Assembly: GCA_023014335.1 (NCBI GenBank) | Contig: JAECYW010000011.1 | Span: forward strand, 744,001-808,000 | Reading direction: 5' to 3' | Length of the DNA stretch: 64,000 nt | Source of the DNA: Galerina marginata | Taxonomy: Eukaryota > Basidiomycota > Agaricomycetes > Agaricales > Galerinaceae | In this document: positions 44,997 to 57,759 of the stretch, one piece after another | Numbering within the stretch: position 1 is the stretch's first letter | How the letters are laid out: the number at the start of each line of letters is the position of its first letter | Program-made: the position numbers and the translations under genes | Notes under the pieces: generated by a model | Told to the model about the DNA's origin: nothing | Databases searched by the model: none | The model's input: the letters and a program-made list of their open reading frames with translations, nothing else

Positions 44997-47900
44997 TCAG
45001 AGCACAACACCCGCCGCATCTTTATGCTCCTCCGCACCCACAACACCCAACAGCCTCCTCCACCCACCCCACGCCGCCCCAAGCCCCAACACACCCCTCT
45101 CCGCCCGGCCCCTCGCACCCTCCCCTTCCTCCCCGCCATCCGGCGACATCGGGTCCGCAGGCGGCTCGCCCAGCCCCTCGACGCTCGCGAAGCTCACGTA
45201 CCCCTCGATGGCACGACACCGCGCAGACGCCTTGCGCGCGTTGAACTGCGGTCTCTCTCCGCGCCCGTTCCCGTTCCCGTGTGGGTGGGCTTCGGAGGCG
45301 GGTAGACGGTTAACGGGCGGCGAGTTGGGGAAGGACTCTACAGAGCCCGAGGCGGAGGAGGTGGGGAATGAGGCGCGGGAGTTGGAGGAGCACGACGAGG
45401 CGTCGTCTTGCTCGTGCTCGTGTTCGGAGGAGGATGAATGTAAAGGTGCGTGCTGCGGTCTGCGCGGAGCTGCACCCTGCCCGAAGCCCAACTTCCTTCC
45501 TGGCATAGGCATAGGCATAGGCATAGGCGAGCCCTTCACACCCGCCGGATAGCTCGTCTTGTACGGGCTCGGGACATAATCCGCCCCTCTCCCAGGACCA
45601 GGCGCACCAGAGAAAGAGAACATCCTCGTCGTGAACGGCGGTGTCGGCGGAGGCGTGAGCAACCTCAGATCCCCATCCTCCCCTTCCGCTTCTCCCTCTC
45701 CCTCCGCCTCGCCGCCCTCCCGCACAAGAGGAGGCGTCGTACCCGTCCTCGCCCTCCTCGACGGCGTACCAGCAGCTGAACCCGAACCGGTACCAGCTGC
45801 AGGGACAGGCGCCGTCGAGCTCCGCCTAGGCGAGACCGCAGCTGCGCTGGCAGCCCTTCCCGGAGGCGGCGACACCGGGTCCGTCTTTGACCGCGTGCGG
45901 GTGTGGGCTTGGGAAGGCGTCCTCGGTACGGGTGGCAGCTGCATAGCCTGCGCCTGAGAATGAGACTGCGAGCTCGAGCTGCCACTATTATTCGACGGCG
46001 ACGAATACAAGCCACTCGAAGCGACCTACAAAAGCAACCAACCAATCAGCATCATCATCATCATCATCTTCATTTTTTAAAAACGCACCGAACCAGCAGA
46101 CCCTCTCTCCTCAACCGCCCCAGCCCCAACCCCAGCCCCGCCCGACCCCCGCCCCCTTTCCCGCCAAGGCCACCCCCCCTCCTCATCTCTAACCTCATTC
46201 CCCCGGCTCTCGCTCCTCTGCCGGTCTCTCCTATGTCTGTGCCCATTCCCATTCCCATTCCCACCCCCGTGCCCAGCATCCGCACCCCTATCCCGATCCT
46301 GGTCCCCACGCACCACCCGCCCGACGGAAAGCACGCGCTCCAACCGCGCGCGGAGCACTTGTTCATGCGGGGTCATCATGAGTGGCTCGCCGGGGGAGGT
46401 GTATGCTTGTGCGTTGGGATGCGGGTGGTGTGAGAGGTGGGACGGGTGGGATGGGTGTTGTTGGGGTTGTTGTTGGGGTTGTTGCTGCTGATGCTGCTGT
46501 TGTTGCTGTTGTTGTTGTTGTCCTTGAGGTCCCTGCTGTTGAGACCGGCTCTGGTTCTGCTGCTGCTGCTGCTGCTGCGACGAAGTAGACGTAGACGTAG
46601 TTTGAGTATGAGAGAACAAATCAATAGGAGGCGGCCTGCTCTTCACACCCGCACCCGTGGCCCGCTGCGCCGTGCCTGGGCCAGAACCAGAACCCGAGCC
46701 GGTGCCTATTGGATTTGGATTTAGATTGAGATTTGCCGTGGCCCGCTCAGGAGTAGAGCCCGGGCCTATGCCAGGACCCCCGTTGTCAAGCACCCGCCGC
46801 CTCATAGGCGACGGCGACGGCGAATGCGACGGACTCCGACTATGCGTCGAGCGCGAGGTGCTCGTCGCCGTCTTCGTGGTTGTCCTCATCGCCGTCCTCG
46901 AATTCGAATTCATATTTGCATTTTGGTTCGGCGTCGTCGTCGTCGTCATTTTCGTCGTCCTGGAGGACACCTGGACACTCTGCCCCCTCTGATGCCCATG
47001 CCCCCTCTTCCACTCCTCCGCCTCCGCCCCCCTCCGTGGCGTCACAGGCCCCTCTCCACCCTCTAAAACAGCAGCGCCTCCCTCCGCATCCCCACCATAA
47101 TACCCACTCCCACTCCCACTCCCACTCCCACCCCCACTCCCAACGCCACTCCCAACGCCGCTCTCGCCAGTAACACCCCTCACAGGCGGCGACACCGACC
47201 GCGGATTACTCATCGCAGTTCTAAACAAATACGACCCCCTCGTCCTCATCAACTCCTCCCGCTCCCTCCTCTCCGGCGACACTGCTCTCCCCGCACCACC
47301 ACCACCAGCACCAGCAGCACCACGAGCGGCGGCAGAGGCGGCCATGGAGGTGGACACAGGGATATGCGAGTGTCGCCTCCTATGCCCACCGACCCTCTGC
47401 GTGTCTGCAGCAGTCTGGCCGGGTGTAGTAGGCAGCTTGGGCGACGCTGACGCTGAGGAGGCAGCCAAAGGCGAAGACGAATGCATCGCCGGATACGGAT
47501 GCGGGTGGGGGTGGCGCTCCATCTCGTCTCGCATCAGCGCGTCTCTCAAAAGCCTGGCTGAGCGGCTTGTAGAATTCGAGTTCGGGTTCGAGTTTGAGTC
47601 GGCTGGGTCGGCTGGGTTTGTTGATTGTGTTGAGTTTTGGTTCGGGTTCAAATTCGAGTGTGCAGGATACGCCAAATCCATCGGCGACGGCGGCTGGTAC
47701 ATCGTCATCGGCGTCGGTTGGTGCATATGCAACGCGCTCATTCCAGGTAAAGGTGAAGTCGGTGGCGAATGTACTGGTGTCGTCGAACCGGTATTGGTAT
47801 TGGTATTGGGAGAAGTGGAAGTAGCGGAAGAAGTGGAAGCAAAGACACCCCCAAAATCACCGTCAAACGTAGATATAGTAGGACTCCCAACAGGCGTCTT

Positions 47901-48531
47901 CGCAAACGGATGCAGCAGGCGCTGGAACAGGGGCAGGGGGCTCTGAGTTTGGCTCTGGGTCCCACTCTGGCTATAAGCGAGGCGTGTTTTAGGGGTGGAC
48001 GGTGTAGGCGTGGTCGCACTGCGCAGAGGCGTGTGCGGCGTTCGCGGTCTCGGTGCAGGAGAAGAAGCCTCGTGCTGGGGCTGGGGCTGTGACGAAGACG
48101 CAGAGGTGAAAGAGGATGACGAGGATGATCGCGGTATCGGAGATTGCGTCTGCGTCTGGGAGTGCGACTGGGAGTGCTTGCGCGTGTGGGACGGTGATGA
48201 CCTCACAGGCGACGGCGACGGCGAGGGTGACGAGATCAAAGAGGTGAAAGACGCAAAGGACGCTGTGGGGCTGAGGAGCCCGAGACTGTGCGTGTGTCGG
48301 TGCCTCGATGGGCTCTTGGTGCTGCTACTAATAGCGTTCGTGCGCTTGTCGTCTTCAGTGCTCAGTCTGCTCAACGCTACTCCAGACCCTCTTATCAGTC
48401 CCCTCCACAAAGACAAAACCCAAAACCAAAAACGCACCTTGTTTAGCGGACGGCAGGGCTCTCTTCTCTGTCGCCGGAGTCGTAGGCGTAGGCTTAGGCA
48501 GAGGCAAAGGAGGCTGGTGGTAGACAGACAT
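44997..48531 (-). CDS. Ser/Pro/Gln-rich disordered protein, 1136 aa, unknown function
   Basis: Three exons join in frame: 48531-48438 (start MSVYHQPPLPLPKP), 48376-46089 and 46025-44997, with introns of 61 and 63 nt and good GT..AG borders. The protein is almost wholly low-complexity. It has Ser/Thr-Pro runs, RSPSHSPSPSP, a Gly-Ser run (GSGVGSGGGSGSGSGSG), a polyglutamine tract of CAG/CAA codons near 46480-46600, His-Pro repeats and a Met-Pro run (PMPMPMPMP). Short ordered-looking pieces are ALSRLSTEDDKRTNAI near the N-terminus, TPHEQVLRARLERVL after the Gln region, and FNARKASARCRAIEGYVSFASVEGLGEPP near the C-terminus. The last is the best candidate for a conserved functional motif. A regulatory or scaffold protein is plausible, but no domain proves it. 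No transposon sequence interrupts it. Confidence 0.72.
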
Positions 48532-50230
48532 TTCTCCCCAGGAGGAACGTATTATGCTGAAATAAACCCGTCACGCCCAACTATGGCAATCCAGCCTCAC
48601 CGCACTGCAGGGTGTGGTATCTGCCCAAATCGACGACCTGAATCGGGAATCGAAATCTGGGCCGATCGAGATGCGAGAAGAGAATGAGAATGGGGGGAGG
48701 GTTCGAGGGAAGGACAGAGGTCCGGTGACCCACTGATCCTGTGTATAGCTATTAGCTGAGAGCCGGAATCCCAAATCCTGGATTCCACAAGGTCACGTAG
48801 TGTGGTTGAAAATAAAAGAACGTCCGGCCGGTGAATAGTCTGAGTTGGCTCGCTGGATTATTTATTCGCGTTCGTCCAATCTATCGAATCATCGCACATG
48901 TACAGTCAGCAAGCATGGCCAAGTTTTGGGGAACAGGTGTACTTACCCGTACGGAACGTGCGGTTACGGAAGCCGGGGCGATATGAAAATACCCCACAGA
49001 TTCAGAGGAAAAAATAGGCAGACGGGCAGGGGCAGGTTCTTTGGTGCGTTTCCTTTGCCGCGAGTCGTGAGCCTGAGCTTGCGGTGGGTCACACGGAAGG
49101 AAAAGGAGGACACGCTGCAGACACGAGGCGCGTGCGTTCTGATATGTCTGTCGAACGGCACGGAATAGATGACGGGTAGGATGACGAGTGTGACGAGTCG
49201 ACGGGGCGAGTCGATGGGACGGTGTTAGCGGTACGCCTGGTACTTTCTGTGATTGAGACGCGGTTGTTCCAATCACACTCTTCCAACTACGGTCTGTCTC
49301 CTTCTCTTCTATGAACTATTCGGCGTTGGCGGGGACGATGGCGACGGGAATGACGAGGGTAAAGCAGTGCGCGGCGTCGAGTGGAACGACGAGCAAGAGC
49401 GGTGGTGGTGGTGGTGAGGGAAGAAAAGGCAAAAAAATTTGGACGACAGGGTTGGAATAAATTAAACAAAACAACCCCGCTCGGCGTAGCATGTTTTACC
49501 TCGACCACCCCATCAAATCACGACCAAATACCGTAGATATTAAAATAAATCGGCGGCAACGTCACACGCCATTTTCACTCCCGCCTATGGCTATTACGCG
49601 GCTTCCGTCTTTCTACATAGTCCCGTCTACCCCATGCTAATAAATAGCCAGAGTGAAGCCGAGGTATATTCCCTTTATTTTCCTTCAATTACCCAGCTTT
49701 TTTTCCCTTCGTTTTCGCTTGACGACCCCTCGAAAGGGTGCATATATGTGCGTTGTCACCCAGCCGCAGCGCAAGGCGCCCATGCCCATCACCATCCCCA
49801 AGTAGACATCCAGCCCGAGCGTGCGGGTTCCCCCTGCTCCGGACTTCCCATCACCTGTAGGCTGTCGACCGGACATCAGCCCCACCACGCCAGAACAGAA
49901 AAACGTTCACTTGTCAGCGAGCTTTCACAAAGCAGGCTAATATAGGTGACAAATCGTACGCTCACTAATCGTCCTTATAAGCTTACGGCTTGGTTAATTT
50001 TAAAATATCATACGTGTCCTTGCTAGCGCTGTTTTTGACCTACCGTAACAGTTAACTGATAGTGAGAGTCTAGTCTCAGCTCAATATGTGTATTATAAGA
50101 AAGCATCTGAGCCCACATCAAGAACCAGAATCACCCAAATACAACGGAACACCGCGTCCGTAATAGCCATCCCATTGGTCATTGGTCCGTCCACATCTAT
50201 CTAAGTATCTCTACTAAGTTCTGTCTCCCA
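48532..50230. other. Upstream region of the Ser-rich gene, no confident gene
   Basis: It probably holds the promoter and 5' untranslated region. Open frames at 48881-49276 and 49685-49888 on the minus strand have no recognised domain. Confidence 0.4.
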
Positions 50231-50710
50231 TTATGATTCTCGGACGCTCTCTGGCTTGTTCACTGACCCCTCTAGAGCCCAAACCTTCCCTTCCTTCGAA
50301 GGTCGAATTCCAAGTTCACACCCAAAATTAAATGACACAGTGGGCGTAAGGCGCTCTCTGGTAGTAATAATCAGCAAACCACCCCCGGAATCCGGAATCC
50401 GGGCGTCGGGATAGCGCGTGGACCCGCCGCCTCCGCCGTGCGCCGCCCAATGCCCGTCGCCCGTCACCCGATTCCCTCCCTCAGGCTTCCATACATAAAG
50501 CAATCCATTATTATCCCCGAGCATCCCATCGCCCATATACAGACCGCTCCCCGCCGGATTCCCTCCCTCCTCTACCCGATCCATAGTTTCCCCATCTACA
50601 TGCATACCATTCCAGGGTCCCATCCTCCAATGATGGCGCGCCAAGCCGCACATGTACAGCCACCCGAGGTCCCGACAAGTAAACTCCAATCTCATCCACA
50701 ACTTGAACGA
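50231..50710 (-). CDS. Possible exon of an unknown protein
   Basis: An open minus-strand frame of about 155 codons (EFTCRDLGWLYMCGLARHHWRMGPWNGMHVDG, NNGLLYVWKPEGGNRVTGDGHWAAHGGGGG) has balanced composition that looks coding, rich in Gly and Trp as in secreted or beta-propeller proteins. I find no motif to name it. An overlapping frame in the same strand (50511-50741) is the alternative. The start and any further exons are not resolved. Confidence 0.3.
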   Translation of the reverse strand, partial: SFKLWMRLEFTCRDLGWLYMCGLARHHWRMGPWNGMHVDGETMDRVEEGGNPAGSGLYMGDGMLGDNNGLLYVWKPEGGNRVTGDGHWAAHGGGGGSTRYPDARIPDSGGGLLIITTRERLTPTVSFNFGCELGIRPSKEGKVWALEGSVNKPESVRES

Positions 50711-50954
50711 TCAACAACTCTGTCCAGTGTCTATTGTCCAAGTAGGGTTAGCGCGAACGCCGATCGGCCCTGGCGCATTATAATACTTTATATGTCTCAA
50801 ATAACAAGAGGCCATTCAAGGATCAAGGATCAAAGCGCCGTCGGGATATCATAATGCATATGATACTTATGACAATCGCACGTTGAACGAACATCGAACC
50901 CTCCTTTCGCAATTGTCCGAAAATAACTCGCATTGGCAAGTGCGTCTCCTATCC

Positions 50955-52700
50955 TATCAATAACACCCATATTGATCCTAAGCTGTGTCAAAGATCTACT
51001 TATGTTATCGTGCTTTCATGCCCCGAAGATTGGATTATGGATTATGGAAGACGCCTTCGATTCTCGAAGAACCCTCGATACCGAGACAACAACAACAACA
51101 ACAAGAGAAGAAAAAGACACATCCTCAATACCAATATCAATCAATCCTTCCTATCATTCCCTCCTTATTACCTCGACCACCGAATTTACACTTCGAAGTT
51201 CAAAATGAGAAGCCTTGTCATTGTCAAAAGCCACGATATCGATGTTATCAGAATCAGGAAACAATACCATAACCGGAGGACGTTCCGTATTTCGAGAGTC
51301 CGAACTGCCGCCGATCCGCCAGTCCGCCAGTCCGCCCAGCTCACTTATCCCATCCATCACGTTGCCCCCACTTCTAGCCTCCTTTACGGCGCCCGCCTAG
51401 CCAAAGGTTTCACGCCGTGTACTGTATACTATAGTGTAATAGGATGGATCACTAACGCGCTTCTTATGAGGGTATGAAATGATAATTGGCTAGAAACCCC
51501 GCCAAACCCCGCCGCCTGCCTTGCATTCACAGGTAAATGAGCTCGTTGTTGCAAGAAGCACACAGCTAGAATTGAACCAAGGTACCAACAGAATTTTCGT
51601 GTATTTTTATCGAAGGCGGGACCCACCTTCAGCTTTCGAGACGGAGGCGAAATCCCATCGGGAGGTGATTAAACCTCAAAAATATAATTTTCACCACTTC
51701 AAATCTGGGCGGTGTAGGTGCATGCTGGTTTGGGACTACAGATTGATGCTATTCAACAGATACTGATGAATACAGAGCAATAGACACGAGCAGGCGGGCA
51801 GGCGGCGCGAGGCGCTTCCCAATTCGGATACGCGCGCTGATCAGGCGATATACCATTTTTGGAATATTTGTCAGCCACGTGCAGGCTTAGGCGGACAGGC
51901 GGATTGGCGGCGGTTCGGACTCTCGAATTTCGGAACCTTCTGCATAACCGGAAGCCCACCCCAGAATTATTACGTTTACGCTTACGCTCAAGGGCTCTAT
52001 AGAGCCCAGATACAGTCATCCACCGTCAAATGATACACCAAAACCTTGAAAATGAAATTTAAATTCAACGAAACAACATTGTGTTAAAAGAACAACACAG
52101 TAAATCTTGATAAATAGAATATTGTGCACCTTTAAATTTTCAAAGGGTTTGGATGTGTTTCCGTTGAGCAATTGTCGAAAGAGAGGTGTATCATTCAGTG
52201 GTGTGACCATCTTCGGCTAATTCCAGAAAACACCGAGTTTTGAAACGGAAGCCCCGTGCTCAGAACATTCTCAATCCATCCCAATTTTTTACCGAAACCA
52301 GGAAATATGTAGCAGCTCTGAACAAAATTTATTTCATAAAATTGTGGCCATTTTTACAAAAGTTATTAGCTCGACAAAACTGTATCATTGGCCGGTGGTG
52401 TACCATTTGCCGGTGGATGACTGTAGAGCCAGAGCTGGATTCAATTTTGGACGCCGGTGGGTCCGGGGGGTCCGGGATATCGATGCGACTCGGATTGACA
52501 CGCGTACGATAAGTGCCGCGCTTTCTTTGTTGAATTTGCCAGTACTTATAATGTTCTTGTTGTTCTTGTCTCGATATTGAGGGTTGTTCGAAGACGTCTT
52601 CCAATGCTTCAAACTTCAAACTTCGGGGCAGGATAACACAAGTAAATCTTTGACAGCTCGGGATTAGGATCAGTATGGGTGTTTGAAATAACCCCTCCTA
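50955..52700. mobile_element. Inverted-repeat element of about 1.75 kb
   Basis: Left 50955-51105 and right about 52565-52700 are diverged inverted repeats (CACCCATATTGATCCTAA versus TTAGGATCAGTATGGGTG; CTTCGATTCTCGAAGAACCC region). A second, inner inverted pair is 51284-51340 versus 51890-51940 (CGAGAGTCCGAACTGCCGCCGATCC type). No transposase is visible. Confidence 0.6.
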
Positions 52701-54180
52701 ATTTGAAAGGACACTTCAACTCGAGCTTTCCGTACACTGGAGTCTCAGGCTGGACACACGCACTCGCCGCTTTTTTAGTTGTGTTTTCTACAGGCCGGAC
52801 CCAGGATCCAGCTTTGGTTTTCTAGGCCCAAATCCATGATCGATTCCAGTAAAAGGCGCCGTTCTTATTATAATACTGATCATGAAGACGCATACGTACT
52901 TGGTCTTGAAGGCCGATGCTTCGCACGGCAAAACTCGTCCCCAGTTGGGTCAGGTCTTTGGGTCCGTATATTACGGTGAACTATGATATTTATTAATTTG
53001 CGTCCTCAGTGCAGAACCTATCTGGCAGGCCACGAGGAGCCAACCGGAGGTTGGCGACGAGCGGCCCGTTATCTCATTCTCTGGATTCTGCTAAGTATAG
53101 TTACAGACATTTCACTAAGCATAATGAGTATTTTTTGAGGTTATATTTTACTACTCAAGAACAGTGCAATTGATTCCAAGGATAATTTTTTAAAATTACG
53201 AGTCCTATTTATAGGGCTCGTTCTTTTATCCTGAGGTCCTGTGGGCGTTAGTGCGGCTTTTGCAACGTTATACTAGCCGGCAAACCCCGTGAGTGCTTCT
53301 ATTAGTGATGCCATCAAAAATCCGTCCTCAGCATCTTCTGTTCACTATTCCCTTTTTTCATCTGCACGAAATGTTATCCTTTGTACATATTCTTAACCCC
53401 CTTGTTTCTGCGAACACAACCATGTAAAAATTTTCCACAAATTATGTTGCAATGAGATGGATGCACAATCAAGCATCCGGATGTGCTCATTGTTATGTAA
53501 TAAAAATAGATTTGACTGTCTTGCTCTCTTTTTGCCCGTCATATCGTCTTCATTTCGTGAGTCCGTTCACTTTTTTTTATTGAAACACGATCTCCTGACT
53601 ACAAATGTGATTCTAGTGATCTAAATTTTCCCTTTAATCAAATAACCTACCGTATCCCCAACCAAATACATTATTTGTTCGTTCTATTCTCGCGCTGCAA
53701 CTGCCTACCTGCCACCTCTCGCCTCTCGCCCTCCCGCAGCCCGTTTTGTCACCAGCATTGCAAACACATCTTCATGGAAGTTTGCCCACAGGCACCGACT
53801 CACTCGGACCCAGGAGGCAGAATCCGGGATCCATGACATTGCTATGATAAGAAGGAAGGAAGATGGACGGTGACGACAACTGGATATTCGGGGTCGATGT
53901 CCACTTCGCGTGGCGGTGGTGTACGCGCCGGTATGTTCTTCTCCTTCACCCAAACCACCTGTTGTCAATGTAAGCCGCGTAGCTAACGCACATCACACAG
54001 CATTCAACTTCGAGTCTGGACCTGTCACCCAACCTGTACCCGCAGCTTCACCTTATACCCCAGCGGCTGCAGCTTCATCCGCCGAACAAATAAATGACGA
54101 CGACTACGGGGAGTAGTCGAGTTCACCAGATGTCGGGGCTTCCTTGACTTATAGGGATTTCAACTAATCTTTGCGCTGAA
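52701..54180. other. Mostly non-coding spacer
   Basis: A short plus-strand frame ending at 54116 (FNFESGPVTQPVPAASPYTPAAAASSAEQINDDDYGE) follows a CACACAG acceptor-like site near 54000 and may be the last exon of an otherwise unrecognised gene. The rest is AT-rich. Confidence 0.35.
53028..53065 (+). repeat. 38-bp repeat, perfect inverted partner at 59870-59907
   Basis: It begins GGCCACGAGGAGCC and includes the small hairpin GCCAACC-GGA-GGTTGGC. The match does not extend beyond 38 bp. Confidence 0.9.
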
Positions 54181-54602
54181 TGGAAGGAGGCCGCGGTTTG
54201 GAGGGTAGGCGGTGGCGATCGCAAATCGGGAGTCAAAGAGGAGGCGGGCAGGCGGGTGAAGGAGGGAGGCTGGACATTGACGTTGAATGTCAGAGTCTCG
54301 AGCTTGATGTGGGCTGAAAAAGAGGTGAGTAGTAATTCAACGAGGCTATGATGAGGTACTTATCTTGTCTATTGGAAAGGTTCCCTAACTGTCCAATTGA
54401 CTTGAAGGCAGCACCGGCGGAACGCATGATTGTCAATGTCTCGGATTGCAAGGCGGCGTGTAGAGGGAGAAGGGTGATATATACATGGTAGGTGAATTCT
54501 CGAACTTTAAAAGAAAGTAATACTCACTTGAACTGTTTACGGCAGCCTTCACCTCTTGGTTTGCCTGCACAGCACCGTCGATGGAATTCGTGCAACCTCC
54601 AA

Positions 54603-57600
54603 GTCGATGTCGCGCCGATAAACGGGAACGGATGAGGCTTCGGGGGCGTGGCTGGCTTGCTGCAGGTGCATTCAACTGCGGGAAGGGACTCATCAACTTC
54701 GGTGGAGACATGAGAGATGCGGGGTCTTCATACGCACTGCAGGAGATGTGCTGAGGTGTCCATGGTGCGTTTTGGCATCCGTTATGAACTTGAATGACGG
54801 GCTGCGAGATGTTGAGCATCGGCAGGTTGATTGAACAGCTGCAAGATGTTGAGCATCAGCAGGTTGGATAAAAGTCAGCGGGCGGAGGAAGAAGCTGCTA
54901 TAAACAAAGTAAGCCAATTTTCGAGCTTCAGAAGAGAACATTGCTAACCTGAATGGCTTGTGCAGCCCCCGGCACCTTGGTCTGTCCGCACGACACTGTC
55001 GGTGACACTTGTGCACCCTGCAAGTGGGAACGCGAAGTGGATAAAGCTGTAGCGGACAGGCTGGCTTTGTTGTTGGTGTGTCCAGGTGCGCAGGTAGAAA
55101 TTTGTTGAGATTGGAGATAGTACAAAGGATGCGGCGGTGGTTTCGTATACGCCGCGGGAGAAGTGTTGGGGTGTCCTAGGTGCATTTGGGCATCCATTGT
55201 CGGCTTGGATGGCAGGCTAACGCGTGTGGGCAGAGTCGTGCGCGGCGGTGAAGTGGTCCGCCTCGATTGCTAACCCGAGGCCCAGGATCGCGAGGTACGA
55301 AATCAAGAATGAGGAGATTAGAAAAAGTGATGACAACATTGTCTGGATGTTTTTGATTTTGGCTCCGGAATGATGTCATGTGTTTCTATTCGTCGGCTTC
55401 AGAATCAATGTCCATTTGACGTCCATTAATGCTGACCTTTCTGTCTGCCATACCACCAATCTCGTCTAACATGGCTGAAAAGACGCGCGGCCCCGTGTTC
55501 CAAGTGCCCCTCCTGGATGTGGGCTGGAAGTTGAAGAATTTTTTGTTGGTTGAGGAGGAAATACACCGGGTATGTCGCGAGAACAACACCGCTGTCCAGC
55601 TAACTTCACCACATCGCAGCGCCGATGGCAGCGCCGGTCAGCACATTGCTACCCCACAACACCCCGCCTTTGCTGGTGCTGCTTGCGAAGAGGGTATAGC
55701 AACGCGCCGGACAACAATAGGCTCAGCAACGCGTCTTGGAAGTCCGAGATGCGGGAGTTGCAGCTTTGGAAAGCGAACATTGGTGGTGCGTTTCTTTCTT
55801 TTGCTCATCTTTCAATCCTGCACACCTTCCTTCAACGCGTTGATGTTGTGCTGTCTCCTCCTTGTTTGGTATTTTTAGGTCCGCTTGCATCCAACCCGCC
55901 AAGCCTCCTAGCTACGATCCTTGAGCTCGGTGTCACTTCTGGAGGGATGGTGCACTGCAAATCTAAACTTGACGAATTGCATGCGTGGACGCGGGGGTGA
56001 ATGGATGGAGCGCAAGAAATCCGAAAGTCTGGGGTCACCGGTACCGTTGTGTCTCTCATCTTCGGAAAGGTTTTCGGCACAAAATCACGGAAGGTACTTT
56101 CGGCTATTTTAACATTCAGGTAAGCCCTTCTACAACCAAGTAGATCTTAGCAGTAACTTACTTTAACTGTGTCCCAGTGCACTCGGAAATATTCTCACAG
56201 TTTTTAGTCTTTAACGTGATCATTGAAGTCGCTTGTATTGAGATCCAAAATATTTTAGACCTATGGCGCATCTCGGGGGTGAACCCAGGCGAGGAACTTT
56301 CCCAACTTGACGCCTTTCTTTGTGCCCACCGTCTGACTGATACATTCCAGAACTTGCAAAGGAAGGTGTACCTCTTGCATTTGGGAATGTCGGCTCTTCC
56401 TGGTTTGATCGTGCCCTTGATCTCTTCGGTAAGCATTCGACTGGCATTCACCTTAAATTTTCCCCAATATGTTTACGACGTTCGTTCTGTTCGGTGATTG
56501 TCATTGTAGCACCTCCGCCCGTTGTTGCTTGCCCATTCATCCTTGACGTAGAAGGATATCCGCAGCAATCATTAACCTTTTCATCATTGCTGTACATACT
56601 CATGTAAGTCACTGGCAGCTTTAATTGTCAAACCTTTGTAATTCGTTTCTACTGGGACTTTTCAGGCCAAGGTGGAAGAAGCCACACGTTAAGGACATCA
56701 TCTATTTCCCTCTACATATTACATACAAATTACAAACATGCTGACTCTCTGCAATAGATACTGTTTATCACCATTGTATTCGCGCCGAGAGATACAAACG
56801 AATGAGGCTGCGGTGTTACGGGTGCATCCAACCCCGTGGCAAGCGAGTTGTTGACTTGGGTGGAGACACGCGAGCTGCGGAGTCTTTGTACACGTCGTGC
56901 GAGATGTGCTGGGGTGTTTGTGGTGCGTTTCAACATCCGTTACTGACTTGGATGACAGGCTAACGTGTGCAGGCAAACCAGTGGTATGCAGATAAGCCTT
57001 TTGCCTCGATTCCTAATCCGAGGACAATGATCGACAACTGCCAACCAAGACAGCGAGTGAAGGGAAGCGGGCTGTGTCAACATCTGCCGCATGGCCGTGG
57101 ACGTGGATGTTCTCGGTCCGTCGTTGGGGTAGGCTCGGTATATGGAAGGCGGGGTAGGCGATGCTGGGAGGAGACGGTACGGTGAGCAGGAGGTTGAACG
57201 TTTGTCAAAACGGCCAAGTTTTGAGCTCGAAGTGGGCTGGAATCGAGGTGAGTACTTAATGCTTCGACTAGGGTATGAACAATTAGTAACCTTGCTAATC
57301 TGAAAGCCCTAAAAACCAACAAATTGACATGACATCTGCGCACATGAACTTTGAGGTTTGGGTTCCTGGGAATCCAAGTTGTCGGGCAGAGGAAGAGACA
57401 GGGTAAGAAATTTTTCGAGCATTAAAGGATGGACTACTGACCTAAATTACTTGCTGCAACCCGTTAAACCTCGGTTCGCCTGCACAGCGCTGTTGAGGTC
57501 ATTCGCGTACAGTTGGAGGCGATATTGCGCCGACAATGGCGGATGGATAAAGCCGCAGAGGCGCGGCTGTGTGTCCAACTGCAGGAAGGAATTTGTTGAG

Positions 57601-57690
57601 ATTGGAGCTATGAAGGCAGATGCGGGTGCTTTGTACATGCTAGGTGCGTTTGAACAGTCATTGTTATCGACTTGGAAGGCGGGCTAACAC
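54603..57690. repeat. Four-copy diverged repeat array
   Basis: Homologous cores of about 180-210 bp lie at 54603-54810, 55020-55216, 56765-56966 and 57515-57690. They share GCGCCGA.AA, TGCGGG/TGCGG, GTGC(G/A)TTT..CATCC.TT and TTGGA.G.CGGGCTAAC-type blocks in the same order. Three units also share an upstream block with TTTTCGAGC..TAAAAGA and ACC/CACTTGAA near 54500, 54940 and 57430. The minus-strand peptides (AVQANQEV, VVRTDQGA, AVQANRGL) suggest a worn-out gene family, but no unit has an intact frame. Confidence 0.7.
55429..55720 (+). CDS. Possible short exon, unknown
   Basis: A plus-strand frame (MAEKTRGPVFQVPLLDVGWKLKNFLLVEEEIHRVC) lies between repeat units and looks mildly coding, without a known domain. 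I would not rely on it. Confidence 0.2.
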
Positions 57691-57759
57691 AGGATAACCT
57701 AGATAGCTAACCCGAGGATCGTGAAGTACAAACAGCATTGCCCGCGCGATCGTCGAAGT

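Noticed and set aside
45208..48687. Large open frames on the plus strand opposite the Ser-rich gene
   Set aside because: They are low-complexity shadows of the minus-strand exons. The minus strand has good splice sites and a sensible start.
57447..57638. Short minus-strand frame as a complete gene
   Set aside because: It is one unit of the four-copy array and has no intact counterpart in the other units.
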